Shown here one piece after another: positions 54,812 to 64,000 of a stretch of DNA of 64,000 nucleotides. Source of the stretch: Bin80 sp965209015 (GTDB lineage: Bacteria; Bacteroidota; Rhodothermia; Rhodothermales; Bin80); NCBI GenBank assembly GCA_965209015.1, contig OZ242367.1, positions 1,054,001-1,118,000 of the forward strand. The letters run 5' to 3'. The translations under genes were made by a program, and so were the position numbers. Each line of letters opens with the position of its first letter. Within the stretch, counting starts at the first letter, position 1. The notes under the pieces are model-generated. The model ran no database searches and was not told the origin of the DNA. It was given only the letters and a program-made list of their open reading frames with translations.

Positions 54812-55429
54812 CTATTTCATAGGGGATAATATGTTAAGACTTGATTGTGATTCGGAGAGATGATGATTGCGGTAGGATTTGCTCCAAGCAATATATCCAC
54901 TGGTGGCAAGACCCAGATAAAGGATGTATAATAGGAGAGTGAGGTAGAGTTCGGTGACAATATAGAGACCTACATAAATCGCATCCGTTATAATCCATAC
55001 CAGCCAACTCTCAAGGATTTTTCGAGCAGCCATCCAACTAGCAATTATACTCAGGGTAGTAGTTAGCCCCTCAAGGTAAGGGTATTCAGATGAAGTGATA
55101 TACTGCAGCGCCAGAGCAAATCCAATGGTTCCCAAGAGTGAAAGGGTTAGAAGAATTAGACCTGTACTCAGATGCAATCGGGTAACCAAGAGTGTCCCCC
55201 CTTCGGGACCACCCGTCAACCAAGCCTTCCATCCATAAAATGAGATACCAATGAATAGACCTTGAAGGAGCATGGTGGTGTACAGCTCTGTATCATAGAA
55301 TAAAATTCCAAAAAGAATACTGCTCACAATCGCCGTTGGCCATGTCCATATATTTTGGCGTACGTTTAGCCATACGCATAGAATACCGGTGATCACAGCG
55401 ATTCCCTCGAGTATAAGTAACCAGTTCAT
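54812..55429 (-). CDS. pnuC: PnuC-family nicotinamide riboside transporter
   Basis: 205 residues, usual length. About seven membrane helices; the conserved N-terminal block WLNVRQNIWTWPTAIVSS and the aromatic pattern FYGWKAW and WLVWIITDAIYVGLY are typical. Facilitates uptake of nicotinamide riboside or a related vitamin. Overlaps the FG-GAP gene by 4 bp. No riboswitch or nadR is seen beside it. nadC lies about 6.5 kb upstream in the same direction. Confidence 0.9.
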   Translation of the reverse strand: MNWLLILEGIAVITGILCVWLNVRQNIWTWPTAIVSSILFGILFYDTELYTTMLLQGLFIGISFYGWKAWLTGGPEGGTLLVTRLHLSTGLILLTLSLLGTIGFALALQYITSSEYPYLEGLTTTLSIIASWMAARKILESWLVWIITDAIYVGLYIVTELYLTLLLYILYLGLATSGYIAWSKSYRNHHLSESQSSLNILSPMK

Positions 55430-56613
55430 GGAATCTGAATTACATAAGCTTTTCCAGCACCCGTGCCTGTTGCCGCGCCAATCAGTGCGGTATTGCCATA
55501 CAAGTCAATCGAACTTCCAAAGGCAGCCTCTCCGATGTCAATGATTCCTTGATACCGCCACTCACCATCATGACGGGCGTAGATATAAACTACCCGGTCA
55601 ACATTAAAATTCAGACGTAGCTGTTCATCATATCCAACCACCAGAGCACGATCTTTGTAAAGTGCCACCTCAGTACCGAACGCTCCTTTTCTATAAGGCG
55701 TAGGAGGTTCCAAAGTAGCGGTTTTAATCCACACTCCCGTTGAATCCCTCTGAAATAGTGTGGCTTGTCCAGACTCACGTGGTCCCGCTTCGGATTGACC
55801 AACGATCAGTTCGTCCCCATAGAGGTCAAGCGAAATAAAAAACCCCTCAATTCCCCCAAGTTGGTCAATCTCCAACCATCCATTATTTTGATCAAGTTCA
55901 AATAGGTGAACGGATCCGGTTCCTTTTCTAAAATAGCTACTGCTAACAATTGCTAGACGATCAAAATGCAGCGCAGCGTTTCCCCCAAATATTCCTCTTT
56001 CAATGCTACCAGAGCCGGTCAGACGATCTGTTAGTTCCCAAGTTTGAGAATGTATTTCGTAGATGTAAGCCGCTCCATCCTTTTCATCGCGAGGGGTGGG
56101 ATCGCCAGCAGTAGTGAAGAGGAGTCGTCCATCATGCAAAGCAATAGCTGCACCCGCCGCACCTTCTCTTTGACGGTCGCCACCGCTAGTCAGGCGTGTA
56201 GTCTGAATCCAGTTTTCCATCGCGTTCTCTTCGTACACATAGACTGCATTTGAGCGCCGGGTAGCAAAGTATTCTTGGCTTGCAGCTACAAGTGCAACTT
56301 GCCCCTCAAGCGCCACCTTTCTGCCAAACGCAAGTCCACGCTCACAATCCGAGGGGACCAAGCGTTCTACTTCTTCCCAATATCCGGTAGAATCAATTAA
56401 TTCATAGATATAAGCGGCTCCACCACCAACATCACAGGAATGCTCACCACTGGCTCCGATAATTGCACGCTTTCCATCAAGTGCGACTGAAGTACCAAAA
56501 TAATTTCCACTGGTAGTATCGGCGTACGGTAGCCTTGTAATCTGTCCTTGTGCGCAGATCACAAGACTGAATCCCCAGGCGAGTACGATTCCTAAATTCC
56601 AGATCCTAGCCAT
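55426..56613 (-). CDS. FG-GAP repeat secreted protein
   Basis: 395 residues. Signal peptide MARIWNLGIVLAWGFSLVIC...GQ. Seven or so repeats of about 50 residues of the type FGTSVALDGKRAIIGA...AAYIYE, which build a propeller as in integrin-like FG-GAP proteins. No sorting domain and no lipobox, so probably periplasmic or released. Lies 10 bp after the ABC-F gene and overlaps pnuC. Confidence 0.8.
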   Translation of the reverse strand: MARIWNLGIVLAWGFSLVICAQGQITRLPYADTTSGNYFGTSVALDGKRAIIGASGEHSCDVGGGAAYIYELIDSTGYWEEVERLVPSDCERGLAFGRKVALEGQVALVAASQEYFATRRSNAVYVYEENAMENWIQTTRLTSGGDRQREGAAGAAIALHDGRLLFTTAGDPTPRDEKDGAAYIYEIHSQTWELTDRLTGSGSIERGIFGGNAALHFDRLAIVSSSYFRKGTGSVHLFELDQNNGWLEIDQLGGIEGFFISLDLYGDELIVGQSEAGPRESGQATLFQRDSTGVWIKTATLEPPTPYRKGAFGTEVALYKDRALVVGYDEQLRLNFNVDRVVYIYARHDGEWRYQGIIDIGEAAFGSSIDLYGNTALIGAATGTGAGKAYVIQIP

Positions 56614-56623
56614 ATGAATACTT

Positions 56624-58621
56624 TCAATGCAATGACTCCATCAGTGCTTCCCAACGGGTATATAATTCATCTAACTCTTTTTCAATTGCTGCATATGTGA
56701 TACTTGCCTCATGGGACTGCTCAGGGTCAGAATAAATATTGGGGTCAGTGAGTGCTTTCTCTGCAGCACGTTTTCGGGATTCTGCATCGGCGATGGCGGA
56801 CTCAGCTTCATCACAGAGCCATTGCCTCTGGTGAGCGGTCAATTCATCAGGGCCTGAGACCCCATTCTTTTTCGCCTGACGATAGGATTGATTTCTTGCC
56901 TCCGCTTCTCGTCGTTTTTCTTCTTTGGTTTTTGGGCCACCCGACCGGGACCGGGATTTAGAAGCCGATAGTTTGGGAGTCTGTTTGTTTTGTTCAATGT
57001 GCTGCAACGAGCCGTGATCTAGCGCCCAACGATAGTCGGAATAAGTCCCTGAATATGTGCGGACCCCCTGATTTCCTACATGCCATATGACATTGGCTAC
57101 TTGATCAAGGAAATGTCGATCATGACTCACCACGACAAAGGTGCCACTATATTGACGAAGCGCCTCAATGAGTACTTTGACGGACTGAATATCAAGGTGA
57201 TTGGTGGGTTCATCCAAGATCAGAAAGTTTGCAGGATTGACCAAAGTACGAGCAAGTGCGAGACGGCTTTTTTCACCCCCAGAGAGAGCTTGAACCGGCT
57301 TGAACACATCATCTCCGGTAAATAGAAATGCCCCAAGTAATGTGCGCAAATATACCTCTTCTCGTCCAATGGCTTCCCGATTCAGTGACCCAAGGACTGT
57401 ATCGGATGTAGTTAGTGCATCGGCCTGATGTTGGGCAAAAAAGCGAATGTTCACATTGTGCCCCTCTTTACGATCCCCCAGAATAGATTCACTGCCAAAA
57501 AGGATTCGTGCTAAGGTTGATTTTCCGGCACCATTCTTACCGATCAGTGCAATTTTTTGGCCGCGGTGAATCTCAAGAGGTCCTGCCTGATCAAACACTT
57601 GGATAGGAGAACCATCCGAATTGGCGTAGGATTTAGAGAATTGACTGATTGATAATACGGTTCGGCCAGATGGGTTGGGCGATGGGAACCGTATGCGAAT
57701 CTGAGCATCCGGAGATTCAGGGCGAGGAAGCCGTTCCAACTTATCAAGATGCTTGATCCGACTTTGAACCTGTCGAGCTTTTGAAGCTTTGTACCTGAAG
57801 CGAGCAATGAAACGTTCTGCCTGTTGAATTTCATGCTGTTGATTTTCAAACGCAGCTTGTTCAAGTACCCGGCGCTTTTCGCGTTCAACCAGAAAATAGT
57901 CGTAGTTACCACTATACTCTGTTACACGACCATGATAGAGATGAGCCACCGTATCAACCATTCGATTCAAGAAATATCGGTCGTGTGAAACCAAGATGAC
58001 GCTGCCGGAATAGTTTTTAAGATATTTTTCCAACCAGTCAATACTCAGAATATCAAGGTGGTTTGTTGGCTCGTCCAATAGAAGGACATCCGGTTTTTGG
58101 AGTAGGATACGTGCGAGTGCAACTCGCATCCGATATCCGCCAGAAAGGGTTTCAATTGGCCGTTTCAGGTCTTCGGTTACAAATCCAAGACCTTCAAGCA
58201 CTGACTCGGCACGGGCCTTTATAGATTGGGCTTCTTGGACTGCCAAACGATCATGAATGACTTCCAGTTCTTGAAGAATCTTGCTCTGATTGGCTCCAGG
58301 ACATTCCAGAGCAGCAGTTAATTCCTCTTCTCTGGCCTGAAGTGATTCGATAACATTGAATGCAGTCAGAGTTTCCTCAAGGACAGATTTTCCAGACACA
58401 ATATCCTGCACATCTTGGGTCAGATATCCGACAGAGCCGGTATGGGCGATTTCTCCACTTTCCGGCTCCAAATATCCTCCGATCACACGTAATAACGTTG
58501 TTTTCCCAGCACCATTGGGTCCAATCAAGCCAATCCGCTTCCCTCGTCCAATTGTCCAAGTCAGATCCTCAAGAATCTGATTCCCTCCGAGGGTAACAGC
58601 AATACTCTGTAGTTGAATCAA
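56624..58621 (-). CDS. ABC-F family ATPase (Uup/YheS type)
   Basis: 665 residues. Two ABC modules: GPNGAGKTT with LSGGYRMR and LLLDEPTNHLD, then GKNGAGKST with LSGGEKSR and LILDEPTNHLD. The linker between them is the ABC-F type (REKRRVLEQAAFENQQHEIQ), and there are no membrane segments. The C-terminus has a basic coiled-coil extension (KTKEEKRREAEARN ... EKELDELYTRWEAL) as in Uup. Acts on the ribosome; housekeeping or resistance cannot be told apart. Confidence 0.93.
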   Translation of the reverse strand: MIQLQSIAVTLGGNQILEDLTWTIGRGKRIGLIGPNGAGKTTLLRVIGGYLEPESGEIAHTGSVGYLTQDVQDIVSGKSVLEETLTAFNVIESLQAREEELTAALECPGANQSKILQELEVIHDRLAVQEAQSIKARAESVLEGLGFVTEDLKRPIETLSGGYRMRVALARILLQKPDVLLLDEPTNHLDILSIDWLEKYLKNYSGSVILVSHDRYFLNRMVDTVAHLYHGRVTEYSGNYDYFLVEREKRRVLEQAAFENQQHEIQQAERFIARFRYKASKARQVQSRIKHLDKLERLPRPESPDAQIRIRFPSPNPSGRTVLSISQFSKSYANSDGSPIQVFDQAGPLEIHRGQKIALIGKNGAGKSTLARILFGSESILGDRKEGHNVNIRFFAQHQADALTTSDTVLGSLNREAIGREEVYLRTLLGAFLFTGDDVFKPVQALSGGEKSRLALARTLVNPANFLILDEPTNHLDIQSVKVLIEALRQYSGTFVVVSHDRHFLDQVANVIWHVGNQGVRTYSGTYSDYRWALDHGSLQHIEQNKQTPKLSASKSRSRSGGPKTKEEKRREAEARNQSYRQAKKNGVSGPDELTAHQRQWLCDEAESAIADAESRKRAAEKALTDPNIYSDPEQSHEASITYAAIEKELDELYTRWEALMESLH

Positions 58622-58630
58622 AGCCTTGGA

Positions 58631-60028
58631 TTAGTATGCATTACGATTGACAAACCCTTTCCAGACGGTCATGATCATGATCTTGATGTCCAGGAGTAAC
58701 GACCAATTTTGAATATAGTAGAGATCATGCTGAATCCGTTTTTCCAGAGATGTATTTCCCCGCCATCCATGGACCTGAGCCCAGCCGGTAATTCCGGCTT
58801 TCATCTTATGACGCTGCATATAACGCGGAATACGCTCTTTAAAGTTCTGGATAAATACAGGCCGTTCGGGTCTGGGCCCAACCACTGACATGTCCCCTTT
58901 AAGAACATTGATGAATTGGGGCAATTCATCCAACGATGTCTTCCTAAGTATTTTCCCAATAGGGGTTGCACGATTTTCATTTTTTTTTGCCCAGACAGCT
59001 CCAGATGCCTGTTCGGCGGTCACGGGCATTGATCGAAACTTGAGCATGTAAAAACACCTGCCATTGAGCCCCATACGTTCTTGTCGATAGAGAATCGGCC
59101 CTCTGGATGAGAGTAATACAAGAATAGAGATCAATACAAGTAGAGGCGAGGCAATCGCCAGAACCATTAGTGAAAACATAATATCAAGACTTCGCTTGAC
59201 GAATCGACGAAAATCCATTGGGGTTTCGTCAATGATATGCAGGACTGGAAGGCCATCCACATCTGTGATACGACTATTGATGATATCATGTTGTAGCAGA
59301 TCTGGGACAAGGCAGACATGTACCAAGCGGGTCGAGAGTGCACTTAGGAGTTTTTCAATCTTGCCTACGGCCTCGAGTGGCAGAGCAATGTATACATAAT
59401 GGATGGGATCAGTGGCCGAATCAAGTAAAGGGAGAACTTCGTCTACTTTTCCAAGCACATTTGGCTGATCAGTTTTGTGATCATCAAGAAAGCCAATTAC
59501 CTGAAAGCCCATCCATGGGTATGATTCAAATGATTTGGCGAGCCGATGCCCTGCGGTTCCGGCTCCAATAATGAGCACACGCCTCAAATTTCGCCCCTTC
59601 CTGCGGGCATTCAGAACATAATAATAGATGCAGAGACGCAGTCCCAACATGGAGATCGGCGCCAAGACTGCGAAGAGAAGAATGGTTAGCCGCGAAATGT
59701 AGAAGTCACGATAGAGTGACAAAAATGCCATCGAAATTATCAGTGCCAATCCGACTGACTTCGCGACACTTCGAATCAGGCTTGTCCAGCGCTGTGCTCG
59801 ATCCGGTATATAAAGGCCTGACGCCCAAAAGGTGAGAGCCGCAGAAATCAGGATCCAAGGAAAAAAAGTCAGATATCTGCTCAGAGGATGCCACTCAGGG
59901 AGAGAGACCGGCCAAGTGACAAATACTTCAAACCGCAGATAGTATGCTGCAATCCAAGAACTCCCTATCAACACCATATCCGCAAAGAACAATAACTGCT
60001 GATAAAACCTACTCTGTTCCTGTAGCAT
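58631..60028 (-). CDS. WcaJ-type undecaprenyl-phosphate sugar phosphotransferase
   Basis: 465 residues. Four N-terminal membrane helices, a CoA-binding-like domain with VLIIGAGTAGHRLAKSF at about 150-166, another helix at about 275-300 and the C-terminal bacterial sugar-transferase domain (MLKFRSMPV, LRKTSLDELPQ, VVGPRPERP). Transfers a hexose-1-phosphate to undecaprenyl phosphate to start an exopolysaccharide or capsule. No other polysaccharide genes adjoin. Confidence 0.92.
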   Translation of the reverse strand: MLQEQSRFYQQLLFFADMVLIGSSWIAAYYLRFEVFVTWPVSLPEWHPLSRYLTFFPWILISAALTFWASGLYIPDRAQRWTSLIRSVAKSVGLALIISMAFLSLYRDFYISRLTILLFAVLAPISMLGLRLCIYYYVLNARRKGRNLRRVLIIGAGTAGHRLAKSFESYPWMGFQVIGFLDDHKTDQPNVLGKVDEVLPLLDSATDPIHYVYIALPLEAVGKIEKLLSALSTRLVHVCLVPDLLQHDIINSRITDVDGLPVLHIIDETPMDFRRFVKRSLDIMFSLMVLAIASPLLVLISILVLLSSRGPILYRQERMGLNGRCFYMLKFRSMPVTAEQASGAVWAKKNENRATPIGKILRKTSLDELPQFINVLKGDMSVVGPRPERPVFIQNFKERIPRYMQRHKMKAGITGWAQVHGWRGNTSLEKRIQHDLYYIQNWSLLLDIKIMIMTVWKGFVNRNAY

Positions 60029-60071
60029 GTCGAATTAGATCAGATGATATCGTCGCGTGATAAGTGGCGGA

Positions 60072-61334
60072 TTACGTATGAGATTCTACGATCCTCAGTG
60101 CAGTGTGCAAGAGTACATTTGCTCCATGTATACAATCCTTCCATTGTGTATACTCTTGGGAAGAATGGCTGAATCCCCCTACAGATGGAACGAAAATAAA
60201 ACCAGATGGACATAAGAGAGCCATGGACTGCGCATCATGTCCTGCGAGGGAAGGTAGACGCCGTCGGGTCAGACCAAGACCATCCGCGGAAGACTCAAGT
60301 GTTTTGATGATGGAGGGATCCATTTTACGCTCTGGAACCGATTCTAGGTGCTGAAAATCAAGTCTCAGATTAAATTTGCTGGCAGCGGTTTGAGCCGCAT
60401 GATGGAGGGCTGCCTGTAACTCGTTTGCTCGTTGGAAGTCTTCGGTACGTAGTTCCATTGAAACGGTCACTTGGTTAGCTACAATATTGAATGCGCCAGG
60501 TGAGAAATCCATGCAGCCCACCGTGGCAACGCAATCAGAAAATGATTCTAAAACAATTTGTTGAACCATTAAGCAAAATTGGCTAGCCCCCAGTGCTGCA
60601 TCCTGTCGCTCGTCCATGGGGGTGGTTCCGGCATGGTTGGCCTGTCCCAAAAACGTAACTAAATACATGTGAATCCCTACCATGCCAGTGACGATACCAA
60701 TATCTGTATTACTAGACTCTAACCGAGTTCCTTGTTCAATATGCAGTTCAATGTAGCTATAAAGATCTTCTGAATGCCTTGAAGCGGACAGAATTCCTTC
60801 GCAAGTGAGCCCCGCCCGTTCAAGGGCTCTCTGAAATGCTTCGGGATTTCCTTTTGGAGTATCCAGATCATCTTGCGTAAGCTGTCCTGAAGCCGCACGG
60901 CTACCAAGAAGGGAAATCCATGTACCTTCTTCATCCGTAAAATCAATAACTTCTAACGATATCTCAGGATCCTGATCCCTAAGGACTTGGAGGACTTCAA
61001 ATGCTGCTGCAACTCCCAAAGCGCCATCAAATCGGCCACCATGCACTACGGAGTCCAGATGAGATCCCATCAAGAGTACAGGTGTTTGATTTTCAGAGGA
61101 TGGATGATATGCAGAAAGATTGCCAGCACCATCCTCTTGAACCATGAAGCCTCGTTGTTGAATCATTTCGCGGAATGTTTCCCGTGCGGCGATATGTGCT
61201 TCGCAGAATGCGGGTCGGTTCAGCCCCCCGTCCTGGGTAGCACCATCACGAGTTAGATGCTCGAAATCTTCACGAAAGCGGACTTTATTAATTCGTAAAT
61301 CAGAGATGGTCATGAAATTAAACGAAGAACACAC
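60072..61334 (-). CDS. M20-family amidohydrolase (allantoate / N-carbamoyl-amino-acid hydrolase type)
   Basis: 420 residues. Metal-site blocks in order: GSHLDSVVHGGRFDGALGV, DFTDEEGTW, ELHIEQG, NHAGTTPMDERQDA and SHSSQE at the end. This is the AllC/HyuC branch, which hydrolyses a ureido or carbamoyl group with two metal ions. The exact substrate cannot be set from sequence, and there are no purine-ring or hydantoin genes nearby. Lies 52 bp after nadC. Confidence 0.88.
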   Translation of the reverse strand: MCSSFNFMTISDLRINKVRFREDFEHLTRDGATQDGGLNRPAFCEAHIAARETFREMIQQRGFMVQEDGAGNLSAYHPSSENQTPVLLMGSHLDSVVHGGRFDGALGVAAAFEVLQVLRDQDPEISLEVIDFTDEEGTWISLLGSRAASGQLTQDDLDTPKGNPEAFQRALERAGLTCEGILSASRHSEDLYSYIELHIEQGTRLESSNTDIGIVTGMVGIHMYLVTFLGQANHAGTTPMDERQDAALGASQFCLMVQQIVLESFSDCVATVGCMDFSPGAFNIVANQVTVSMELRTEDFQRANELQAALHHAAQTAASKFNLRLDFQHLESVPERKMDPSIIKTLESSADGLGLTRRRLPSLAGHDAQSMALLCPSGFIFVPSVGGFSHSSQEYTQWKDCIHGANVLLHTALRIVESHT

Positions 61335-61386
61335 TGTACCTCAGAGTGCAGGTAGACCTCAGAGAGATGAATTGGAGAAGAAGATG

Positions 61387-62283
61387 TTAGTTCGGATCTA
61401 TGTTTAGTGCGATATCCAGGGCCTGAACCGAGTGGGTCAGGGCTCCACAAGAGATATAATCCACTCCGGTCGCGGCGATCTTTGCAGCTGTTTCCAGCGT
61501 GATTCTGCCAGTTGCCTCGGTCTTGATGCGCCCAGCCACCAAATCCACGGCCTGTTTCAGAAAAGAACAATCAAATGAACCATCCTTGTGATCAGATGTC
61601 ATGTTATCAAGGAGAAGTACGTCAATCAGTGTTGGGATTGTCAGTGCTTCCTCTACTTCCGAAATGGTACGCGCCTCAACATCTATGGGGTAACCGGAGA
61701 AGTTCGCTGCTGCGAGGTGAACAGATGAAGCGAGTCCACCAACTACCTCAATATGGTTGTCCTTGATTAGGATCCGGTCGAATAGTCCAATACGATGATT
61801 TATGCCCCCGCCTAAATGGACCGCCCATTTATCCAATAGACGCAATCCAGGGGCTGTTTTTCGGGTGTCACGTATGCGAACAGGGTACGCTCTAACGCTG
61901 TGAACCATTGCAGCAGTTGCCGTTGCAATTCCACTCATTCGCTGCAACACGTTCAATGCAACACGTTCAGCAGTAAGAATGGAATAAAGGGAACCCGAAA
62001 TAACACCAATTTTTGTAAAGGACTCTACACGATCACCATCTGCGTGAGTCCATATGCACTGAAGAGTGGGATCTACAAGATGAAATGTATGCTGTGCGGC
62101 CGTGAGGCCCCCGATCACGCCGGTTTCACGCATTAAGAGAGTGGCTTGGCCGTGGCTGTTGGCCGGTAATAATGCCTTGGACGTAATATCACCGGTGCCG
62201 ACATCTTCCTCAAGGGCATAATGAAGGATCAGATTTAGAGATTCTGGAGACAAATAGTGTGGAAACGGTTCTCGAACCGGCAT
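61387..62283 (-). CDS. nadC: nicotinate-nucleotide pyrophosphorylase (carboxylating)
   Basis: 298 residues. Family blocks: EEDVGTGDIT near 30, LNVLQRMSGIAT, RIRDTRKTAPGLR, HLGGGINHRIGL and the C-terminal DYISCGALTHSV. Makes nicotinate mononucleotide from quinolinate and PRPP, in de novo NAD synthesis. nadA and nadB are not in the window. Only 7 bp after accA. Confidence 0.95.
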   Translation of the reverse strand: MPVREPFPHYLSPESLNLILHYALEEDVGTGDITSKALLPANSHGQATLLMRETGVIGGLTAAQHTFHLVDPTLQCIWTHADGDRVESFTKIGVISGSLYSILTAERVALNVLQRMSGIATATAAMVHSVRAYPVRIRDTRKTAPGLRLLDKWAVHLGGGINHRIGLFDRILIKDNHIEVVGGLASSVHLAAANFSGYPIDVEARTISEVEEALTIPTLIDVLLLDNMTSDHKDGSFDCSFLKQAVDLVAGRIKTEATGRITLETAAKIAATGVDYISCGALTHSVQALDIALNIDPN

Positions 62284-62290
62284 TAAGCAT

Positions 62291-63283
62291 TCACTTTGTC
62301 ACACTAAACTCGCCAATGCGATCAAGCCGCTCTATGCGTTGAGTGAGAAGATCTTCTCTGGATAATTGGTTTAGATTATGCAGCACATCACAGATTGCCT
62401 GACCAACCAGATCATAGGTAGCATTCGGGTCATGATGTGCTCCTCCCAACGGTTCCTTTATGATCTGATCAACAACTCCCACAGATACAAGATCAGGCGC
62501 GGTGAGCCTCAGAGCACGTGCAGCCTCTTCTTTATAGTCCCATGATCTCCACAAGATAGAGGAACAACTTTCGGGTGAAATCACGGAATACCATGCATTT
62601 TCCAGCATCAACATCTGATCACCGATCCCAATTCCCAATGCGCCACCCGATGCCCCTTCACCAATGACAACCACTACGATCGGAACCGGCAGGCGCACCA
62701 TGACGAACAGGTTTCTGGCGATTGCTTCCGCTTGTCCACGCTCTTCTGCATCCATACCAGGATAGGCACCTGGCGTATCTAAGAGACAGATGATGGGTTT
62801 TCCAAATTTTGCCGCCAGTTCCATGTGTCGCCGTGCCTTGCGGTAACCTTCAGGATTCGGCATTCCGAAGCGTCTGAATCGACGTGCCTTTGTATTCCGA
62901 CCCTTCTGATGCCCTAAGATCAGCACAGTATGATCATGATAGTTGTAACGACTGCCGCATAGGGTTGCAAAACCGCTGACAATCGCAGGATCATCCCCAA
63001 AGTAGCGATCTCCGTGTAACTCCACAAACCCATTCGTAAGTGCGGCGATGTAGTCGCCGGTATAGGGTCGAAGAGGGTGCCGGGAGATCTGAACTCGTTG
63101 CCAGCGCGTCAAACTCCCATAGATAGAGCTACGCAGGTCTTCAATGCGTGCAGAAAGTGCTTCAATCTCGGAGGATAGATCAATATCTCCTGAATCAATA
63201 CTATTCAGTTCTTCAAGCTTTTGCTCTAACTCAACGATTGGTTTTTCAAAGTCTAAGAGAAATTTTGAAGATTTATTGGGCAT
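62291..63283 (-). CDS. accA: acetyl-CoA carboxylase carboxyltransferase subunit alpha
   Basis: 330 residues from ATG 63283 (MPNKSSKFLLDFEKPI), which matches the family's usual beginning. An upstream in-frame ATG (63370) would add 29 residues and overlap the nuclease gene. Blocks: HPLRPYTGDYI, LHGDRYFGDDPAIV, GHQKGRNT, PGAYPGMDAEERGQAEAIA and GEGASGGALGIG. Transfers the carboxyl group from biotin to acetyl-CoA with AccD for fatty acid synthesis. AccD is not here. Confidence 0.95.
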   Translation of the reverse strand: MPNKSSKFLLDFEKPIVELEQKLEELNSIDSGDIDLSSEIEALSARIEDLRSSIYGSLTRWQRVQISRHPLRPYTGDYIAALTNGFVELHGDRYFGDDPAIVSGFATLCGSRYNYHDHTVLILGHQKGRNTKARRFRRFGMPNPEGYRKARRHMELAAKFGKPIICLLDTPGAYPGMDAEERGQAEAIARNLFVMVRLPVPIVVVVIGEGASGGALGIGIGDQMLMLENAWYSVISPESCSSILWRSWDYKEEAARALRLTAPDLVSVGVVDQIIKEPLGGAHHDPNATYDLVGQAICDVLHNLNQLSREDLLTQRIERLDRIGEFSVTK

Positions 63284-63344
63284 ACTTTGATGTGGAGAAA
63301 ACGAGGCAATCAACACTTGCAGTGTGTGACGGTTCCTAAATGGA

Positions 63345-64000
63345 TCAGAGCCTATCGCTTCCAGACTCACACGTAGTCTGGATTTGCTTTATGGCCTGTT
63401 GTTCAGCATAGTCCATGGTTAACTTCCAGATATTCTTCAAGTTAACCCATCGCCCAACATATTGGCAGTGGAAGGCTTCATTTGGTGGAAGCCAATGTGT
63501 GGGATCACGATCTCCTTTTGAACGGTTTGCGGCAGCGGAAACCGGGATGAGGGTTCCATTCTCACTCAGATCGTTTGTGTAAGAAACCCGATCCTCATAA
63601 TTCCATTTTGCTCCACCGCTACGATGTACTTCGGCTATGGGGACGAAATGATCAATATCAATCTCCCTTGGATCGGTGAAGACGGAGTCCACGTACGGAT
63701 CCAGCCATTCGCCCGCAAGGACTATACAACCCGTATCATCCAGATCAACCTCTGTCCGGCTTTTGGCAATTAATACTTCATCTCGTGTATTCTGGCAGTC
63801 TCCGTCTTCGTCCCACCAGTATCCATACAAGGATCTATCATAGGGCAGGGTGGGGCTCATAGAATTCGTGTGGTTTGGGAGAGATTCACCTGGGGGTAAC
63901 TGTGATGTCTGCTTCCCAACACAAAATCCAGACTCTTGAAAATTTCGGATTGTAGCAGGACCAATCCCCCGGACTTCAAGGAGGGAGTTTAATGAACGGA
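63345..64000 (-). CDS. helix-hairpin-helix + HNH (DUF1524-like) nuclease, 5' end outside window
   Basis: The frame is open to the right edge (64000), so the ATG at 63860 is probably internal. The edge part reads LNSLLEVRGIGPATIRNFQ, a ComEA-type helix-hairpin-helix DNA-binding motif. After a Pro/Ser linker follows the nuclease: YWWDEDGDCQNTRDEVL, DIDHFVPIAEVHRSG (the HNH His), NGTLIPVSAAANRSKGDRDP. Such HNH proteins are often exported or DNA-uptake-linked nucleases. The N-terminus, and any signal peptide, is not visible. 61 bp separate it from accA. Confidence 0.85.
   Translation of the reverse strand, partial: RSLNSLLEVRGIGPATIRNFQESGFCVGKQTSQLPPGESLPNHTNSMSPTLPYDRSLYGYWWDEDGDCQNTRDEVLIAKSRTEVDLDDTGCIVLAGEWLDPYVDSVFTDPREIDIDHFVPIAEVHRSGGAKWNYEDRVSYTNDLSENGTLIPVSAAANRSKGDRDPTHWLPPNEAFHCQYVGRWVNLKNIWKLTMDYAEQQAIKQIQTTCESGSDRL

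Overview
The window looks like a chromosomal segment of a Bacteroidota-related bacterium, most likely Rhodothermota or Balneolota. The reasons are several type IX secretion (T9SS) C-terminal sorting domains of the 'NYPNPFNPST' kind, a PorV/PorQ-like barrel, a SusC/SusD pair, and a family of lipoproteins with VCBS repeats and ASPIC/UnbV domains. The lineage is an inference from gene families; there is no rRNA or tRNA in the window to anchor it.

The window has two halves. The left half (about 1-28,350) is accessory DNA full of mobile-element debris. It starts with the 3' part of a large T9SS cargo gene and its terminator. Next come a one-protein DUF262-HNH (GmrSD-like) restriction candidate, an IS21 relic, and a two-gene overlapping unit: an AAA/DUF4143 ATPase followed by a 1390-residue NACHT-like NTPase with a C-terminal PD-(D/E)XK-type nuclease motif. 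An ISL3 relic follows. Then come two paralogous outer-membrane barrel genes around a second T9SS cargo gene, and a DUF6932 nucleotidyltransferase-like gene cut by an intact ISL3 element (8-bp target duplication). The half ends with an intact IS21 element (8-bp target duplication) inserted exactly at the stop codon of a class II Fic gene, and further ISL3/IS21 relics. The left half reads as a candidate defence island repeatedly hit by transposition.

The right half (28,614-64,000) is uniformly on the minus strand and compact. In transcription order it holds: a helix-hairpin-helix/HNH nuclease (running off the right edge), accA, nadC, an M20 amidohydrolase, a WcaJ-type sugar-phosphate transferase, an ABC-F ATPase, an FG-GAP protein and pnuC. 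Then come VCBS/ASPIC lipoproteins with a decayed paralogue, SusC/SusD, and a five-gene overlapping unit: a T9SS-sorted protein, a TonB-dependent receptor, an 1126-residue T9SS-type protein, a PorV-like barrel and a parvulin-type lipoprotein. That last unit looks like a co-translated surface/secretion module.

Three points stand out. First, the NACHT-nuclease/AAA-DUF4143 pair is a candidate undescribed antiphage system. Second, an 11-C homopolymer lies in the signal-peptide codons of one barrel gene; one C fewer restores a full signal peptide, so it is a candidate phase switch. Third, the IS21 insertion at the fic stop codon regenerates that stop through its target duplication. No CRISPR array, tRNA, rRNA or replication origin was recognised.
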